Assembly: GCA_011316305.1 (NCBI GenBank)
Contig: SAUG01000058.1
Coordinates: 310,001 to 374,000, forward strand
Source: Rusavskia elegans
Lineage: Eukaryota > Ascomycota > Lecanoromycetes > Teloschistales > Teloschistaceae
Direction: 5' to 3'
Length of the DNA stretch: 64,000 nt
A model generated the notes under the pieces. That model saw only the letters and a list, made by a program, of their open reading frames with translations, was not told where the DNA came from and did no database searches. Position numbers and translations under genes: made by a program. Shown here piece after piece: positions 32,968-45,677 of the stretch. Every line of letters begins with the position of its first letter. The stretch's first letter is position 1.

Positions 32968-33852
32968 ATGGCGGCCGCTGTTCAAGGTGGCATAACGCAA
33001 CCGCCAAACTCCACGTAAGTCATATTGTTCCCACACAATGCAACATCCCCTGACCACATCGCAGAGTCTATGTCAAAAATCTTGAAGAACGCATAAAAAT
33101 CGACGACCTCAAAGAAGCTCTCACAGAGATCTTCTCGGAATACGGCACCGTCATCGATCTCATCGCTAAGAAGAATCTTAAGGCCAGAGGCCAAGCGTTC
33201 GTGGTCTTCGAGGATGTCGAGTCAGCCGAGCGCGCAATCAAGGAGGTGCAGGGATTCGAATTATTTGAGAAACCCATGCTGTTGGATTACGCGAAGACGA
33301 GGAGCGACGCTACCGTACAAAAGGAAGGAGACGAGGAAGAATTTGAACTGCACAAGCGGAGGAGATTAGCTGAGAAAGGTAGGCGGTTATGTTCGATCTT
33401 AGGAGGTCTTCGATACTGTGGCACCAGATGCTGATCAATTTGCAGAAAGAAAACAAGCCCACCAAGCTGCCGAAGAGCAAAAGAGACTCAAGCGCCCCGC
33501 CGCTTCCACCACCGTTGACGCAGCAGCAGCGCGACCGGCCAAGGCAGCCCGAGGCGCTGGTCTGAAGTCTTCGAATCCTGCAGCAGGCGCCGTCGTCCCC
33601 GATGAATATCTACCGCCGAACAAGATCCTGTTCGTGCAGAATCTTCCGGAGGACTACGATGTGGATGGCCTCACCCAGATATTCGGCAGATTTGAAGGCT
33701 TCAGGGAGGTACGGCTGGTACCCTCGCGGAAAGGCATTGCCTTTGTAGAATACGAGGCAGAGGCAGGGGCTATAAGTGCAAAAGAGAGTACGTCAGGGAT
33801 GGGTCTGGGAGCCGAGAGCAAGCCGATCAAGGTTACGTATCAACGTCAATGA
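32968..33852 (+). CDS. U2B''/U1A-type snRNP protein with two RRM domains
   Basis: Spliceosomal snRNA-binding protein. Exons 32968-33014, 33065-33378 and 33446-33852 (introns 50 and 67 bp) give 255 aa. RRM1 has RNP2 VYVKNL followed by EERIKIDDLKEAL, and RNP1 RGQAFVVFED. A charged Ala/Lys-rich linker (ERKQAHQAAEEQKRLKR) follows. RRM2 has RNP2 ILFVQNLPEDYD and RNP1-like GIAFVEYEAE. The short N-terminal lead plus the KNLEERIK motif is the U1A/U2B''/SNF hallmark. Which snRNA it binds cannot be decided from sequence alone; many fungi have one such protein. Confidence 0.88.
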
Positions 33853-34045
33853 TGGACGTCGCTGTTCTACGATGTTCTTGGTCTGGTTCTACTCGATACC
33901 CCGGAGTTGATTGGCATTGCAAATATCTTTGTCTGGATTTCGCAACATCTGAAGCGGTCTGGGCACAGTTAAGTTATTCATAGTCGTTTAGCTGGACCAG
34001 GGAAAGTGTCCGACCCTCCGAAGCATAATGTTGTGAGTATCTTCC

Positions 34046-35277
34046 TCAGAATATTATGTCTTGATCTTCCTGCTCGCCCAGCACGTCTGATGCGTTCGGA
34101 CCATCAACATTCTCCTTGTCGCTATCACTTCGTTTCGCGGCGTTCGCTTGCTCGGCGGCATCGTTGTCTCTTTGCTTGTTATTTTTAACCTATGAAGGTC
34201 CATGCATCAGCAACAGCCCAAAAATTTCATGATACTGGCCGGATGCCTACCTTCTTCAACCGATAGAATTCTTCACGGTCCAATTCGTCCAATTCGGAGT
34301 TAATGTCTGCTTCGGTCAATGCTTGCCAACCGAAAACTGAACCAACACCTACACTTGATGGTATTTTCCGTGCGCGGTATAATGACCTGTGCTGATTAAT
34401 CTTAAGTGAATTCAACTCGTAACGTTACTCACATGTTCGCTGTGATCACGAGAATAAGATTAGCGGGTACGGTAGAAGCCATCTCGTGAACAAGCTTACA
34501 TGGCGTTGACTGTAGATCTATGTTAGCAACGCCTACTTTCATTACACGAACAAATATGCTTACCTCTCCTATTAACGACCTTGATGACCTCGTCCAAGAT
34601 CACAAACGCTGTCTTGTCTCCCGTAAGCGTTATCCCTAACATATTGTTGGGGATTCCTACTTGTAAACTCGCAAGCTCGACCAGAGTCTCCACAGCTCTT
34701 GTATAGGTCTCTCGACACCGCTGCACTTGCTGACCTCCCTTCCCCAAACCTGTCAGGCCGAAGTCGTTCTTCCCCTCTGTTTGATAGCTTTCAAATTGCG
34801 GAAGGAAGACACCGGACACGTTCTCTTGTTTGGTGCGAACCCGGAAGCTAGCGGCTTTGGCAGATTCTTGAATCTGATACCCGATATCACCACCCACGGC
34901 ATAGGTGACCTCGGCAAGGGAGAAAGCTGCGATCTGCATGACACGCCCCATCTTCCGTTTGGCTTCATCAATACGCCGAGTGATCTCTAGGCTAATTGAG
35001 CTGCAGATCGAAAAGTCTGAACGGTGGATAATTACCTCGAAAGCGTCTGCGCGAATACGTTAGCCACGTGAAAATCTTAGGGGTAATGTGTGTGTACTTG
35101 GTGAGTGCTTCGCTCTTTCGCTTAAGTAGACTGTGTCCTGTCTGCGCTCCCTTGAGCTTATTGTTCATCAGACCTAGAGACTGCCTCGTAGGGAAGACTG
35201 GTTCGCGATCCTGGATACATGTTTGCGTTAGTAGCTGGAGATCGACAACTTCTTCGAATAGGAGTACGTACCCCCAT
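34046..35277 (-). CDS. VMA8: V-type proton ATPase subunit D, in ten coding exons with four micro-exons
   Basis: Central-stalk rotor subunit of the V1 sector of the vacuolar H+-ATPase. My model has ten exons: 35277-35272 (6 nt), 35210-35098, 35046-35036 (11 nt), 34986-34661, 34612-34564, 34509-34500 (10 nt), 34439-34433 (7 nt), 34386-34353, 34306-34251 and 34189-34046. All nine introns are GT-AG and 46-61 bp. The coding total is 756 nt, which gives 251 aa, the normal family length. Conserved segments span the junctions: MGDREPVFPTRQSLG, LLKRKSEALTKRFREITRR, MGRVMQIAAFSLAEV, FGLTGLGKGGQQVQRCRE, VNRRVNAMEHVIIPRTENT variants and SELDELDREEFYRLKKV. The C-terminus ends EDQDIIF. Intron 4 (34613-34660, 48 nt) has no in-frame stop. 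Divergent from SYF1. Confidence 0.9.
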
Positions 35278-35669
35278 GATTGCGGTGTTGTTTGATTACA
35301 CTAGCAGTATTGGAAACCTTGTGTAGAAGCGTAATCAGGCTGATGTATGAGGGAGTGGTTCGGAGAAGTGAATATGGACTTGTTCGGGCAGCTTGAAGAC
35401 GTAGTTCATGTACCCCCATCCCGCTGCATGACTCGCGGCGGAGCTCTCTTAGCGTCCGCTGGCCTTGGCACTGCCATCGATGCTTTTGATCCGATGTCAC
35501 ACCCAACTCCCGCTCCACTGTATAAGCATGCCTGGTACACTCATTCGTCCTCTAATGGACAACAATATTTCAACAGCTGCTCGCTCAGATCTGGGCCTTA
35601 ATCTCATTGTGGGCCTCCAACTGTGACTTTCGAAAAGTTTTGGGTACCAATACTGACCGATCCGCGCAG

Positions 35670-38266
35670 TCTTCAGACGATACTGTGTACGAGCAAGATA
35701 TCATACGTGATCCGGCGAGCATCAAGCCATGGCTCACATACATTGATTACAAATTTCAATATGGGTCCTCTCTCGAGCGCGCATTTGTATGCTCATCACC
35801 ATTCCGGACCAAACAGCGATCACCGCTCACGGGATTTACAGGTCCTTGAGCGCGCATGCTTGCATTTACCAAGATCTTACAAGCTATGGAGAATGGTAAA
35901 ACCATCCCCAGTGGAAAACCTCGACCCAGCTACTGACCGACGGATAGTATCTGGAATTCCGGGTCAAGCATCTTCGAAACAAGAACCCTGCCGTGCACGC
36001 GGCCGAATATGCAAAAGTCAACGCCTTGTTCGAGAGGGCGCTAATTCTACTGAATAAGATGCCCAAGATTTGGGAAATGTTCCTTTCGTTCTTGATGCAA
36101 CAGCCTATAGTGACCTATACGCGGCGGACCTTCGACCGGGCTCTGCGAGCTTTGCCGCTCACGCAGCATAATCGAATCTGGGCACTTTACCGATCGTTTG
36201 CCAATTCGGTGTCTGGGGAGACGGCTTTCAAAATATGGCGTCGTTATATGCAGATCCATCCGGAAGACTGCGAAGATTACATTGGATTGCTGGTAGAGAT
36301 GGGCGAATATACAGAGGCTGTCAAGCGCTATATGGAAATCCTCGACAATCCCAAATTCCGGAGTAAGCACGGGAAGAGCAATTTCCAATTGTGGTCAGAG
36401 ATGGTGGACTTGCTGGTATCACAAGCGAAAGAAGTCAGGACGGGTGATGCTGTGGGCATCGATGTGGAAAACATTGTGCGCAGCGGTATTGAGAGGTTCG
36501 CTGATCAGAGAGGCAAGCTTTGGGCGAACCTTGCGACGTACTGGATCACAAGGGGCAATTTCGAACGTGCGCGAGACATCTTTGAAGAGGGCATCACTAC
36601 CGTCATGACTGTCCGGGACTTTACATGGGTCTTTGATTCGTATACCGAATTCGAGGAGTCGATCATCGGTACCCTGATGGATGCTGCAGCCATTCGGTCA
36701 GAAAAGGGCACGGTCAACGAGAACGCGGATTTTGATCTGGACATCCGAATGATGAGATTCGAGCAGCTTATGGATCGCCGGCCATTCCTCGTCAACGATG
36801 TTCTACTACGCCAGAATCCCAACAATGTGGTGGAATGGGAGAAGAGAGTGGCGCTGTGGGGCGACAACAAGAAGGAGGTTGTGCAGACATACACCAACGC
36901 AATTGCTGCAATACACCCGAAGAAGGCCGTTGGGAAATTTTACGAGCTCTGGCTCAAATATGCCAAGTTCTACGAGGAAGGAGGCGACCTCAGCAATGCC
37001 CGGATCATACTGGAAAAGGCTGTCAATGTGCCATTCAAGTCCGTCGCAGAGCTCGCAGAAACATGGTGTGGCTGGGCAGAGATGGAATTACGGCATGAGA
37101 ATTTTGACAGAGCTGTCGATATCATGGCAAAAGCGACTCAAGCTCCGAAGAGATCCACGACAGATTATTTCGACGAAACATTATCTCCCCAGCAGCGAGT
37201 CCACAAAAGCTGGAAGCTATGGAGCTTTTACGTCGATCTCGTCGAGAGCGTCAGCAGCCTCGAAGAAACCAGAAGAGTGTATGAAAGAATATTTGAGCTT
37301 CGCATAGCAACGCCTCAGACCGTGGTCAACTTCGCAAACCTCCTAGAGGAAAACCAATACTTTGAGGATTCGTTCAAGATCTACGAGCGTGGTCTCGATT
37401 TATTCAGCTACCCGGTCGCCTTCGAGCTCTGGAACCTCTACCTCACCAAAGCAGTTGATAGGAAAATCAGCATAGAACGGCTACGTGATCTTTTCGAGCA
37501 GGCAGTGGATGGATGTCCACCAAAATTCGCCAAAACATTATATCTCATGTACGGAAGTCTAGAAGAAGAGCGTGGACTCGCAAGACATGCCATGCGTATC
37601 TACGAACGGGCCACCCGTGCAGTCTCCGAGGAAGACAAACTCGACATGTTCAACTTCTATATCACGAAATCCGCCTCAAACTTCGGGCTTACCTCAACAC
37701 GGCCAATCTATGAACGGGCCATCGCAGCGCTACCCGACAAGGAAGCTCGAGACATGTGTCTCAAATTCGCCGAGATGGAGCGAAGGCTGGGCGAAATCGA
37801 TCGAGCTAGAGCGATATACGGACATGCATCACAATTCTGCGATCCCAGGACAACACCGGCTTTCTGGTCCAAATGGGAGGCTTTCGAGGTGCAACACGGT
37901 AACGAAGATACTTTCAAGGAAATGTTGCGCATCAAGCGGAGCGTGCAAGCACAGTATAAGTAAGTTCTCAATCATTTCCCCTTCTTCCGTCGATGGTACT
38001 GACAGCGTCATAGTACCGACGTCAACTTCATCGCATCCCAAGCACTGCAACGAAGTCAGCAACAACAAGAGGTCAACGGTGATGCCGAAGGCGGAGACGG
38101 AGAAATGCAGGATGCCGATGCAATGGCGGCGCTGGAACGCCAAGCTAGAGCACCTGTGGGCTTTGTGGCTGCCAGTTCTGGGCCCGAAGGAGGCAATCGA
38201 CCTCCGGAGCAGCCGGTTGTGGCGACGAATCCGGATGCGTTGAATATTGAGATGGATGAGGATTGA
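35670..38266 (+). CDS. SYF1: Pre-mRNA-splicing factor Syf1 (HAT-repeat protein; first exon unresolved)
   Basis: NineTeen-complex (Prp19-associated) splicing factor, the XAB2 homologue. Exons seen are 35670-35786, 35842-35895, 35948-37959 and 38014-38266 (introns 55, 52 and 54 bp), totalling 811 codons. It starts mid-protein with SSDDTVYEQDIIRDPASIKPW after a good acceptor (TACTGAC branch site, CAG at 35667-35669). The initiating ATG must be in a short upstream exon; an ATG at 35557 is possible but its phase does not fit. HAT repeats run along the whole chain, for example VLERACLHLPRSYKLWRM, FDRALRALPLTQHNRIW and IYERATRAVSEEDKLDMF. The tail is acidic and Gln-rich, ending DALNIEMDED. Confidence 0.9.
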
Positions 38267-39135
38267 ATGTTTACTGATTAAGATGACGTGGTTTACATCT
38301 GGGGATGTAGCAAAGTCACTGGGCTGCAAAGATTGCGGTGCGTGATGGGATCGTCATTCGGGTCCGACCACACACCCCTTCCCTCCCGGTATTTTCGACA
38401 GCGTATTTGCTTGAGATGATCTATTCCCCATTTCGAGAGAGGCCGGATACTTAGCTCGGTTGACTGCAATGGTTTGGAAGAAGAGCCGGCCCATATATTG
38501 AAAGAGGATTGAATGGCCGAAGGCTGGAGAACTGAGATACCCTGTTAATATACTATATATTTGTTCGATGCCTTTGACTTCTTATCGTTTATTTCTAAAT
38601 TGGAGCGCTTTAAGGTTTCTCAAATGATGTACTGCCGTCAAAAGGGGTTAATCAGGGGAAGTACTCGTCGACACGTTCCCCATCTGTGACCGCTCCTTCT
38701 CCGTCTCGCTCAGCCATTTCGGTTGATAGATCCATTGCATCCCGGATGGTATCACCTAACACGATGGCTTTAGAGATCAGTGATCCAGCTTGGTGATTAT
38801 AGGGGCGAGCACTGTCTTCGAATGTTGAGTTTCCATATATCACTATTGATGATTTCGAATCCGAGGCAATAATATGTCTCGGCACCAGTATCAATATGGC
38901 CATCTTGCTGGGAGGTAAGGTAATATTCTTTCTTCAATCACAGCCACCTGAATGCTGCCATCCTGCATGGTAAAACGTAACTGCTATGAGAGCTTCTGAA
39001 CTGCTTTCCTTCCGTAGAACAGTATAGTACATTCATACTCCATGCTCCACGCAAAATGCAAGTGACATCGCGGGCTAAGATATAAATGGACATATATACA
39101 ACGCTACGCACAAGCATTCCTGATACTCTACCCCT
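38267..39135. other. Intergenic between convergent SYF1 and the Arf-GEF gene
   Basis: 869 bp. A minus-strand 83-codon frame (38652-38903) has no family features. Otherwise nothing seen. Confidence 0.4.
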
Positions 39136-42100
39136 TCACGTACTCGCCTGCTGCGAAGCCTCAGCAGCAGCTGCTGCTGGCGGCAGCCTCTCAGCCTCCC
39201 TCTCCGTACTCTGTTGCGGCCGGGCTTTAGATTGTGGTGGAGATTCCGAAAAGATCTCCTTTCGCATGCCGGGCAGGAACCTGTCGACCCGTTTCCAGGT
39301 CTCGTGCCAGATGTTGCTCGGGTCTTTTTCTTCGGCGGATGAGGATGGTGGGACGAGGTATCCGTCGCTCTTCATGAAGTAGAGGATGTTTTTTAGGGAT
39401 TCGGAGATTTCTTCCTCCTGATGTCACACTTAGTCTGAGCTGCTTCCAATGAAGGGTAGGGGGATTGAAACTTACCATTCCATGTCCTTGCCCACTGCCC
39501 ATTAATCTCTCCATCAATTCCAAGATTTTATACCATGTCTCTAGCATACCGTCCCACTCCGCCAGCGTGACCAAGTAATGCAAAAATATCTTACACAGCA
39601 ACTTCGCAACAGCAACCCTGGTCTCGCTCATACCCGCCGGATCCGCCTGATAGACTTCGGGTCTGAGTAAGCGCTCGATGAGGGGGAAGAGGACTTCGGC
39701 GAATATTGCGGTCCATTCTTGGTGGTCTGTGGAGGCGAGTTCGGCGGATTGCAGGGCGCCTTGGAGGCAAGAGAAGGCGCGGCGGCGGATGGCACGGTGG
39801 GGGTTTTCGCATTGCATGCGGAGGCAGGAGAATATGGGGGACCAGTAGGTTATCCAGGCTTCGTTTCTTTCGAGGTGAGACTGCTCGATCAACGTGGGTA
39901 CACGAGTGGTGAGCTGATAGACGAGGTACACAGCCTCTTGGCCACGTTGTATCTCTTCACTGTCCCTATAAGGGTTGTTAGCACTCCACAAAAATGTGGT
40001 GAATTCGCAGGGCTCACTTTGGAGGGTTGTGCTCCTGAGACTGCTGTCTCCTCCCGTTCGACTCGCGCTGCTGTTGGGATGCAGCAGCCGCACCACCAGC
40101 ATTGGCAAAGCTGTTGAGAAGGCCTATGACGAACTCATAGTTGTCTGCCGTGACTGCTAGCGCTCTGTCCTCGACTACAGCCTTCAAAAGGTTGAATACA
40201 TTGGCTGAGACAGCAGGCATGGCGTGTATCCTCTCAATGGTTGACCAAAAATCAGGGGTATTGAGGATTTCGTTCCTCAGCGAGCCAGACTCTTTGATGC
40301 AGATACCGAGACCTTTGAGCACGAGTGTGGCGGCTCGTTCTAATCTTGGCTGACTGAAGCTGGATATCATGTGTAGTACCACAGGAGCACGAACGAATGA
40401 CTGGTCCTGGTAGGGCGTCAGCTTTGGTTCAATCTAAGGAGGGTTTGGAAATTACCTGGTCGGCGCTCTTCTGGAGAAGGAGTAGGAGGTAAAAGACTGC
40501 CCTGGCCAGGACCATGGAGTGGATGTTGGCAGCGTTTCTGACAACATTCTGGACGGCGTCCGCCACGAGCTCACCAATTGCAGCAAAACTCTCATTGTCA
40601 CGAATGGCGAGGACCGTAACGAGCTCTAGAACATAGAGAAGCGAAGGATCGTATGCTGGTCCTCGATTCCCTTGCCGTTGCCCGTTCATCTTTGGCGGTG
40701 CCGCTGGTCTTTCAACTTTGACAGAAGGTACTAAAGGGCTAGAATCTTGGGGGAGCTGCTCGAGAAGCGCGAGCGTCAGATCTTTGGTAGCTCTTGGCGG
40801 CATTTGACTGGGAAAATGTTAGCTGTTGTCTGCAAGACGTTCGTAGGACATCTCACGTTGCATCTGCTAACAGCTCCTCAATGTGACAATTGATGATACA
40901 ATCCACGGTCGTCAGCGTGTATTCCAATTCTTCCTCTGATGGCTCTGGGGGATCATCGGCGGTATAGCTCGATATTGTTGAGAAGAATGACTGAATGAAG
41001 CCACCGTCTGCAGGCTTGTCGGCACGGTCAACTACATGTGTTGGTGTCTGAAGGGGTATTGGCTCCAGATGGAGCCGCCGAGAGAGAGATGGCGATATCA
41101 AAGAGTTAGCGAAGAGGTTGAGCCAGATTTGAACAATCTACGCGAAAGTCAATTATGTCGAATTCAACCTCGAAACAATGACAACTGACGTATTTCCATC
41201 CTGTCCTGATCTCCTCGACATTGCCGCGGATAACATTGTGGAAGAGTACATAAGTCGCAAGCTTTGCTCGGAAATTGCCACCAAGTTTTACAGCTAGTTC
41301 GCTGACCATCACGCTTTCTTTCCCTCTCTGGACTTTCGTATTAAGCGATGTGTTCCATGGCCGATCGAGAGCAATTGTGGACATCAAGCTTAGACGGTAT
41401 ATGACCTGATCAAGCGCTTCAGTCACCCCGTATCGAGCTGCAATTTGCGCACATTGCAGGAAACCAGTGTTTATCCGAGGAAAGACCACGTCTTCAGAAG
41501 CAGACATGAAGACGTAGGATAGTGTTGCAACAATTGGTTTCCAGGTCGCTTGGAACATATCCGCATCAAAGATGTTGGTATCACAGAGCATAAGATCACC
41601 AGCATCCTTCGTTTTCAGCAAAAGCTCTTCCCAGGCGTAGTCGAACGCCCGCGCAGTGTTATGCTCTTCTGGTAGAATGATCTCGTTGTTTCGTATTGAG
41701 TCGTAAATCTGCTGCAGATACTCGGGATCGAAGTTGCCGCCGCCATTCACGCCCCGAAGGTTTTTGGCGAAATCCGCTTGCTTCATGCGTTTTTCATCCT
41801 TGACGCTTGGATTATGTTGATCGGTATTCAAGATTATGATGGCATAAGCCAGTACGTGTACGGCATCTTTCCCTGCTATGCCTTCTGGGGTTGCCCCTGA
41901 ACAATACTTCTCGGAGAAAACCTCAACTATTCGCTCGATCAAAGGAGCTTCGCCTGGGAGCCGAAAAGAATTTAGCAATTCTCTCAATGCTTCGTCAACC
42001 CTCTTGCCATTGAAGTCGAAGAGATCCATGAATGCTCTAAGCAACTGATCGTGGGCTTTCTTGGAAAGAAAGTCTCCGAGAACGGTCTTTGATATCCTGG

Positions 42101-44394
42101 TGGTTCCTCTCAAGAAACTGGCCACGGAGTGTACATTGTCCGGATCGTCAATGATGCCCTGGGAAGCCAGAAAAGCGATCCCAGATTTGGGATGCTCGTT
42201 AAACCTGCTGGCACCGCGTATGACGATCTTCTTGCGAGCACGCTGTTCCTGTAGCTTCTTTTGATCGGGGTAGCCTTCAAGCTTAGGTCTCTTGTCGAGG
42301 CGATCCGCAACAAACTGTATGTAGCCGAGTAAAGCGTCTAGACATAGCGCTGGAACATTCGTCGTACTCCATGTAGCCGCGTCAGGAAAAGCATTTCGAG
42401 CAAGCAAGCCGATCATGTCCTCACACAGATCCGCACGGTCAACCTCGCAGTCGTAATTTACGAATAGTTCGACAAGATAGCTGGGAATCCGTGATAGTGC
42501 ACCAATACTCTCCACCATCCCCTCCCGAGCGTCTGGTTTTCTCGAGCCACCTTCCATCCCAAGCTTTTGGCGGTCTTTGACCGGCACAGGCGTTGAACGT
42601 CCACTGCTGTTTGAGGATGTTGTGGGTCGCACGAGCTTCGGCGCATCCGGTATCCCTTCATACAGCGCAGGATCAATGCCCGGTTCCGGAGGAATCTCGA
42701 CGCGTGGGTGGAGACACGCCACCAGATACGACAGGAAAAGCTCTTGCTGCAGTTTGAGCACACCACGACACGTATGAAGCAGTGTGCCTGCTACTCGTAA
42801 CGAACCGTTCAGCAGTGTCATATTCTCCGAGCGTATGAGCTGGAAAAGATGCCGGCAGAGGTCATCTTTCGCAAGCATTGCGAGACTTGGGTGTCGCGCA
42901 ATCGACGGGCCTGCCACCTCGAGGGCTACATCGATGATCCTCAATGCCATGACTTTCATTCCATCGCCGTGCTGTTTAGTGAGTAAATCTACCAGGACAC
43001 GAAACAGTTCTCTAATCGAAGGTAATCCGTATGGTTTGATGGAAACCACCTCTTCTGTACTTCCCCTAGCAGGCTGTGACAACTCAACTGCACTGGCGCT
43101 TGCACGCTGAGAAACGCTTTCACCTTTCTTGCGCGGTAGATCCAGGCTTGTAGAGACGTGCCTTTCTTCCGTGGCGATTTGCGATCCATCTCTTCCATCA
43201 ATCTTTGAAGTAGGGTTTTCTTCGCCTTCGGTTGATGTTGGCACCACGGAATCTCCGTTGACCGAGGGCTCCAGCTTTAAGGGGTTGGGACTGTCTCGTG
43301 ACTCTGCATCCATAGCGTCAATATTGTCGCCGGCTTCAACTTCGAGTGTCTTCAATCGCTGGAAAACAACCTGGCACATGGAGCTCATGGACATCTCAGC
43401 TGACCGTCTTAATAGTGCAGACAAGCGGACCTGACAGCACATGCTCAAACCCGTCTCCATCATCTCACAGACACTCTCGTCGCCAAGAAGGTCGCCTCCT
43501 GGTCCAGATAGGATACCTTCCATAAGCTTGAGTATTTGAAGAAGCACTGTTTCGTCGGCTGCGGAGTCGCTGGCTTCGAAGCGGCAGTGGGTGATGGCAG
43601 CAGAAAGCAATTGCATTCCTAAGGCCAGGCGTGGAGAGTCCCGACTGATTAGGTTGTACGTGAAGAGCTTAGTTATAGCCACCAGTGCTAGGGACGTGAT
43701 AGAGGCTGACGTGGAAGACGAACGAATGACTTGGAGAAAGGGGTGAAGGAGGGCGGGTATATCAAAGGTCCCAAGGTCTGTAGTCAATAAGCCCCGGAAA
43801 CAGATTCAGGCCGTCTTCCCGCGTACCTGTGCAACCTCTGAGATCATTCCTCAATCGGGCGAAAGCTGCAATCAATGGATCATCCTGCATGCTCCTGCCC
43901 TTTTTGCCCCGTAGACCCCATCGACTTGCCAGAAGATTGTCACCAGATCCCGAGCCGTATCCCATGCTGCCAGCGTCATTCTGGTGCTCGTATTTTCCGC
44001 TGTTTGTAGGGAGGTTGCTGGCTTCCGTTGTGCGGGAGAACGAAGGACTTCCTCCCAGAATGGCAGTGACCGAGGAATGTGCCCATCTTGCATGTTTTCT
44101 CATGGCGGAGGTGACCGTGATACACTCCGTCGTAATCAGGGCTACGGGGTCGACCGCAACGGACAAAGTCCTTTCTCCAGGCATGGTGGGCGAGGTAAGC
44201 TCATGAGAGAGCCCATTAGTCGCACCTGAACCAGCTTCTTCCCGACCATCGTCATGCTCGGCGTACTGAATTGCTACCAAACGGTCATGCTCTTGTCGTG
44301 TATCGATCTTTTCAACCGGCCCTTCATGATCTGGTTGATCCGGATATACTCGCACAGTGCCAATTGTCGGCTTCTGAGCATTCTGTGAGGTCAT
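39136..44394 (-). CDS. Sec7-domain Arf guanine-nucleotide exchange factor, GBF1/Gea1/Gea2 type
   Basis: Large Golgi/ER-Golgi Arf1 activator. Seven exons: 44394-43827, 43777-41190, 41137-40857, 40807-40456, 40400-40018, 39959-39476 and 39417-39136. The introns are 49-58 bp and the total is 1645 aa. The DCB/HUS region (DDPLIAAFARLRNDL, SYLVELFVNYDCEVDRADLCEDMI) precedes the Sec7 domain at about residues 690-890. That domain carries the glutamic-finger motif FRLPGEAPLIERIVEVFSE (catalytic Glu about 799) and AIIILNTDQHNP. HDS regions follow, and the C-terminus is Gln/Ala-rich and disordered. The HUS box and GBF1-like HDS1 separate it from Sec7/BIG. The start MTSQNAQKPTIGTVRVYP was chosen over an upstream Met because it is closer to the conserved part. 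Its promoter ends about 300 bp before the AT-rich block. Confidence 0.9.
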
Positions 44395-44700
44395 GGTGGC
44401 TTCCGGTGCGCTGGGTCGAGTTAATGATAGTTCGGCTGAAAGCCAGAGCCCCACGATTACTTGGAGATCAGCTCGTCATCTCGCTATGGGTGGTGTTGCG
44501 AACAGTCGAGTCAGTCGAGCCAGTCAATCTGTCCAACCAAGCATCTAGTCGAGATGACCAGAACAGGTTAGTCAGGTACGGATATAGGACTTGGCAGGTC
44601 AATAAGCAAGGTACCTGGTATCTGCTCAGCCGAGTACTCCCGCGATTGCCGCTTTTACAGGATATAAAAAGTACTGCCTACGCGAAAAGTATCTGTTAAA
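44395..44700. promoter_or_regulatory. Arf-GEF promoter and boundary to the AT-rich block
   Basis: Normal-composition sequence with CpA and TpG present. It changes within a few tens of bases near 44690-44720 to RIP-type sequence. Confidence 0.6.
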
Positions 44701-45331
44701 TATCAAAAATACTTTTATAATTAATAGTCTATCTCGTATCTATAATATATATAAAATAAATATTTTATTTATTTGAATTTTTTTTATATCGGTAGTATAC
44801 CGTTTACTATAGATAGTAAATCGATATTCGCGGAAATATATTTCGATTTAAATAAAATAGATAGATAGAAGTTAAAAATATATAGAATAGATAAATATAT
44901 TTATAAAAAAAATCTATTATATATTAAAAATCGAAAAAAAAAAATAGATTAAAATTTTATTTTAAAATTAGCAATTGTTAATTAAAGTAAATTTTAAATT
45001 TACTTTTAACAATCTATATAAATATATATACGATTTAATCATTTAAATTTTTGATTATCTTTTACAAATTAGTACTAAAAGTACTATTCGATCGAATTCG
45101 TAATTATTTAAATTCGAATATTTACCGCGAATTTAATTTAAAATTTTCGAAAAAGCTAAATTTAGACTAAAATCTAAAGGAAAATCGTAGTCTATTTAAC
45201 ATTATTAATTAATTTAATTTACTTCGATTAGAAACGATTAGATCGAAATAATCTACTATATAAATATTCTATATAAAAACTCTATATAAAAATCGACTTG
45301 ATCGATTAGAAAAATCTAAATATTAGATTAG

Positions 45332-45443
45332 CTTTCGAAGAATTCGAACCTCCGACTCGCTAGATTGAATCCGCTAACTCCGAAATAGAACGCGGATTCG
45401 TTGAACTTCCAAGTTACGCAGCGTTACTACTACGCCATCCAGG
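45332..45443 (-). pseudogene. tRNA-like relic with A-box and B-box-like motifs
   Basis: On the minus strand TGGCGTAGTAG resembles an A box and GGTTCGAATTC (45350-45340) a B box, about 75 bases apart, which would suit an intron or a long variable arm. Between them GAATCCGC and GCGGATTC can pair as a perfect 8-bp stem. The acceptor ends do not pair, so it is a degraded tRNA or a tRNA-derived repeat head. It is unusually GC-rich for its surroundings. Confidence 0.35.
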
Positions 45444-45677
45444 CCAATCTATATAAATAAATCGATAATATAATTTTCTAGTTATTTCGAAATTAGATTG
45501 ACCGTCGGGTCGAATTTCGAATTTAAATTAAAGGAATCGACCCGATTCGAATCGATTTCGACTTTTCTAGAATCCGAACCGATAGGTTTTCGGTTTTTAA
45601 TTTATAACTCGATCTAATTTAAATAATTCGCGAAATTTATTCAATTTATATAATTCTAGTATAAAAATTATTAGAAT

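Noticed and set aside
38652..38903. 83-codon minus-strand frame between SYF1 and the Arf-GEF
   Set aside because: No recognisable family; lies in convergent 3' flanks and could not be extended.
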